From: Streptomyces sp. S.PB5
GTDB lineage: Bacteria > Actinomycetota > Actinomycetes > Streptomycetales > Streptomycetaceae
Direction: 5' to 3'
NCBI RefSeq assembly: GCF_030403745.1
Contig: NZ_JAQMWP010000001.1
Span: forward strand, 992,001 to 1,056,000
DNA: 64,000 nt
Shown in pieces: positions 63,470-64,000 of the stretch; within the stretch, counting starts at the first letter, position 1; every line of letters begins with the position of its first letter. The notes beneath the pieces are model-generated. The model did not search any database and was not told where the DNA came from. It saw only the letters and a program-made list of their open reading frames with translations. A program made the position numbers and the translations under genes.

Positions 63470-64000
63470 TTGAGCCGCTCGGTTCTCGTCACCGGAGGCA
63501 ACCGGGGCATCGGCCTCGCCATCGCCCGAGCTTTCGCCGAATCCGGCGACAAGGTCGCGATCACGTACCGCTCGGGTGAGCCACCGGCCGCCCTGATCGA
63601 ACTGGGCTGCCTCGCCGTCAAGTGCGACATCACCGACACCGAGCAGGTGGAGCAGGCCTACAAGGAGATCGAGGACGCGCACGGTCCCGTCGGGGTCCTG
63701 ATCGCCAACGCCGGCATCACCAAGGACCAGCTCCTGATGCGGATGTCCGAGGAGGACTTCACGTCCGTCCTCGACACCAACCTCACCGGCACCTTCCGCG
63801 TCGTGAAGCGCGCCAACCGCGGCATGCTCCGCGCGAAGAAGGGCCGCGTCGTCCTCATCTCCTCGGTCGTCGGTCTGTACGGCGGCCCCGGCCAGGCCAA
63901 CTACGCCGCCTCCAAGGCCGGCCTGGTGGGCTTCGCCCGCTCCCTCGCCCGTGAGCTGGGCTCGCGCAACATCACCTTCAACGTCGTCGCGCCCGGCTTC
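63470..64000 (+). CDS. fabG: 3-oxoacyl-ACP reductase (FabG type), N-terminal part (cut by window edge)
   Basis: 177 codons of a classical SDR reach the right edge without a stop. It begins with TTG and reads SRSVLVTGGNRGIGLAIARA, ITYRSGEPPAALIE, VLIANAGITKDQLLMRMSEE, VVLISSVVGLYGGPGQANYA with the catalytic Ser and Tyr, ASKAGL with the Lys, and NVVAPGF. This closely resembles the S. coelicolor FabG-type protein encoded before an enoyl-ACP reductase, as I remember. AAAGGGTGA precedes the TTG and no other start lies in frame before it. It should reduce 3-oxoacyl-ACP in fatty acid synthesis. Confidence 0.87.
   Translation, partial: MSRSVLVTGGNRGIGLAIARAFAESGDKVAITYRSGEPPAALIELGCLAVKCDITDTEQVEQAYKEIEDAHGPVGVLIANAGITKDQLLMRMSEEDFTSVLDTNLTGTFRVVKRANRGMLRAKKGRVVLISSVVGLYGGPGQANYAASKAGLVGFARSLARELGSRNITFNVVAPGF

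Overview
This is a high-GC (about 70 percent or more) actinobacterial chromosome segment, almost certainly from Streptomyces. The genes abut or overlap by 1-4 bases (ATGA, GTGA, TGATG junctions) and use GTG and TTG starts. It carries typical Streptomyces dispersed repeats, and the gene order matches what I remember of the S. coelicolor region from the cobalamin cluster and pitH2 through gbn and moaA to tyrS, tldD/E and fabG. It is core chromosome: I see no prophage, integrase, transposase, CRISPR array, rRNA or tRNA.

Positions 1-17522 hold the cobalamin (vitamin B12) biosynthesis cluster, all on the minus strand except one ZIP metal transporter. Transcription probably begins above 17522, passes a cobalamin riboswitch and reads cobD, cobQ, cobN, a ChlI/ChlD-type chelatase subunit, cobO, cobB and cobI. 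A second minus-strand run, cobM, cobL, cobJ fused to cbiG, cobH, cbiX and cobC (cut by the left edge), starts divergently from the ZIP gene. The cluster mixes early-cobalt (CbiX, CbiG) and late-cobalt (CobN) features.

Positions 17592-25290 carry a Pit-type phosphate transporter with a PHO box, a small membrane protein, a secreted GH25 muramidase, a class II aldolase, an alpha/beta hydrolase, a Streptomyces-type hypothetical protein, a VOC protein and a zinc metallopeptidase. Positions 25407-28580 hold an ABC-F ATPase with a possible leaderless 7-codon leader ORF, a dense group of GATC sites, the small nucleoid protein Gbn, and an enoyl-CoA hydratase family protein. Positions 28666-31798 are an Asp23/Gls24-AmaP type envelope gene block.

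Positions 31803-39303 (all minus) encode an atypical SDR, a GH15 hydrolase, a SURF1 protein, a small zinc-finger protein, an exonuclease-BRCT protein and a large RING-finger protein with a TerD-like segment. Positions 39451-44432 are a TetR regulator divergent from a four-gene catabolic operon (acetoacetate decarboxylase-like, SDR, two amidohydrolases) with a palindromic operator between them. Then come a VIT-type transporter, a sterol desaturase-like protein, a YhhN protein, a zinc alcohol dehydrogenase, a CopD protein and a CoA transferase whose domain order looks permuted.

Positions 50799-64000 hold two tandem subtilases, a DUF485/acetate symporter pair, moaA, small proteins including a DUF3099 and a GlsB-type membrane protein, tyrS, tldE/tldD, and the start of a fabG-type reductase (TTG start) that runs off the right edge. 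The most unusual items are the RING/TerD-like protein, the GATC cluster beside gbn, the two dispersed repeats inserted in frame into coding genes, and the leader ORF before the ABC-F gene.
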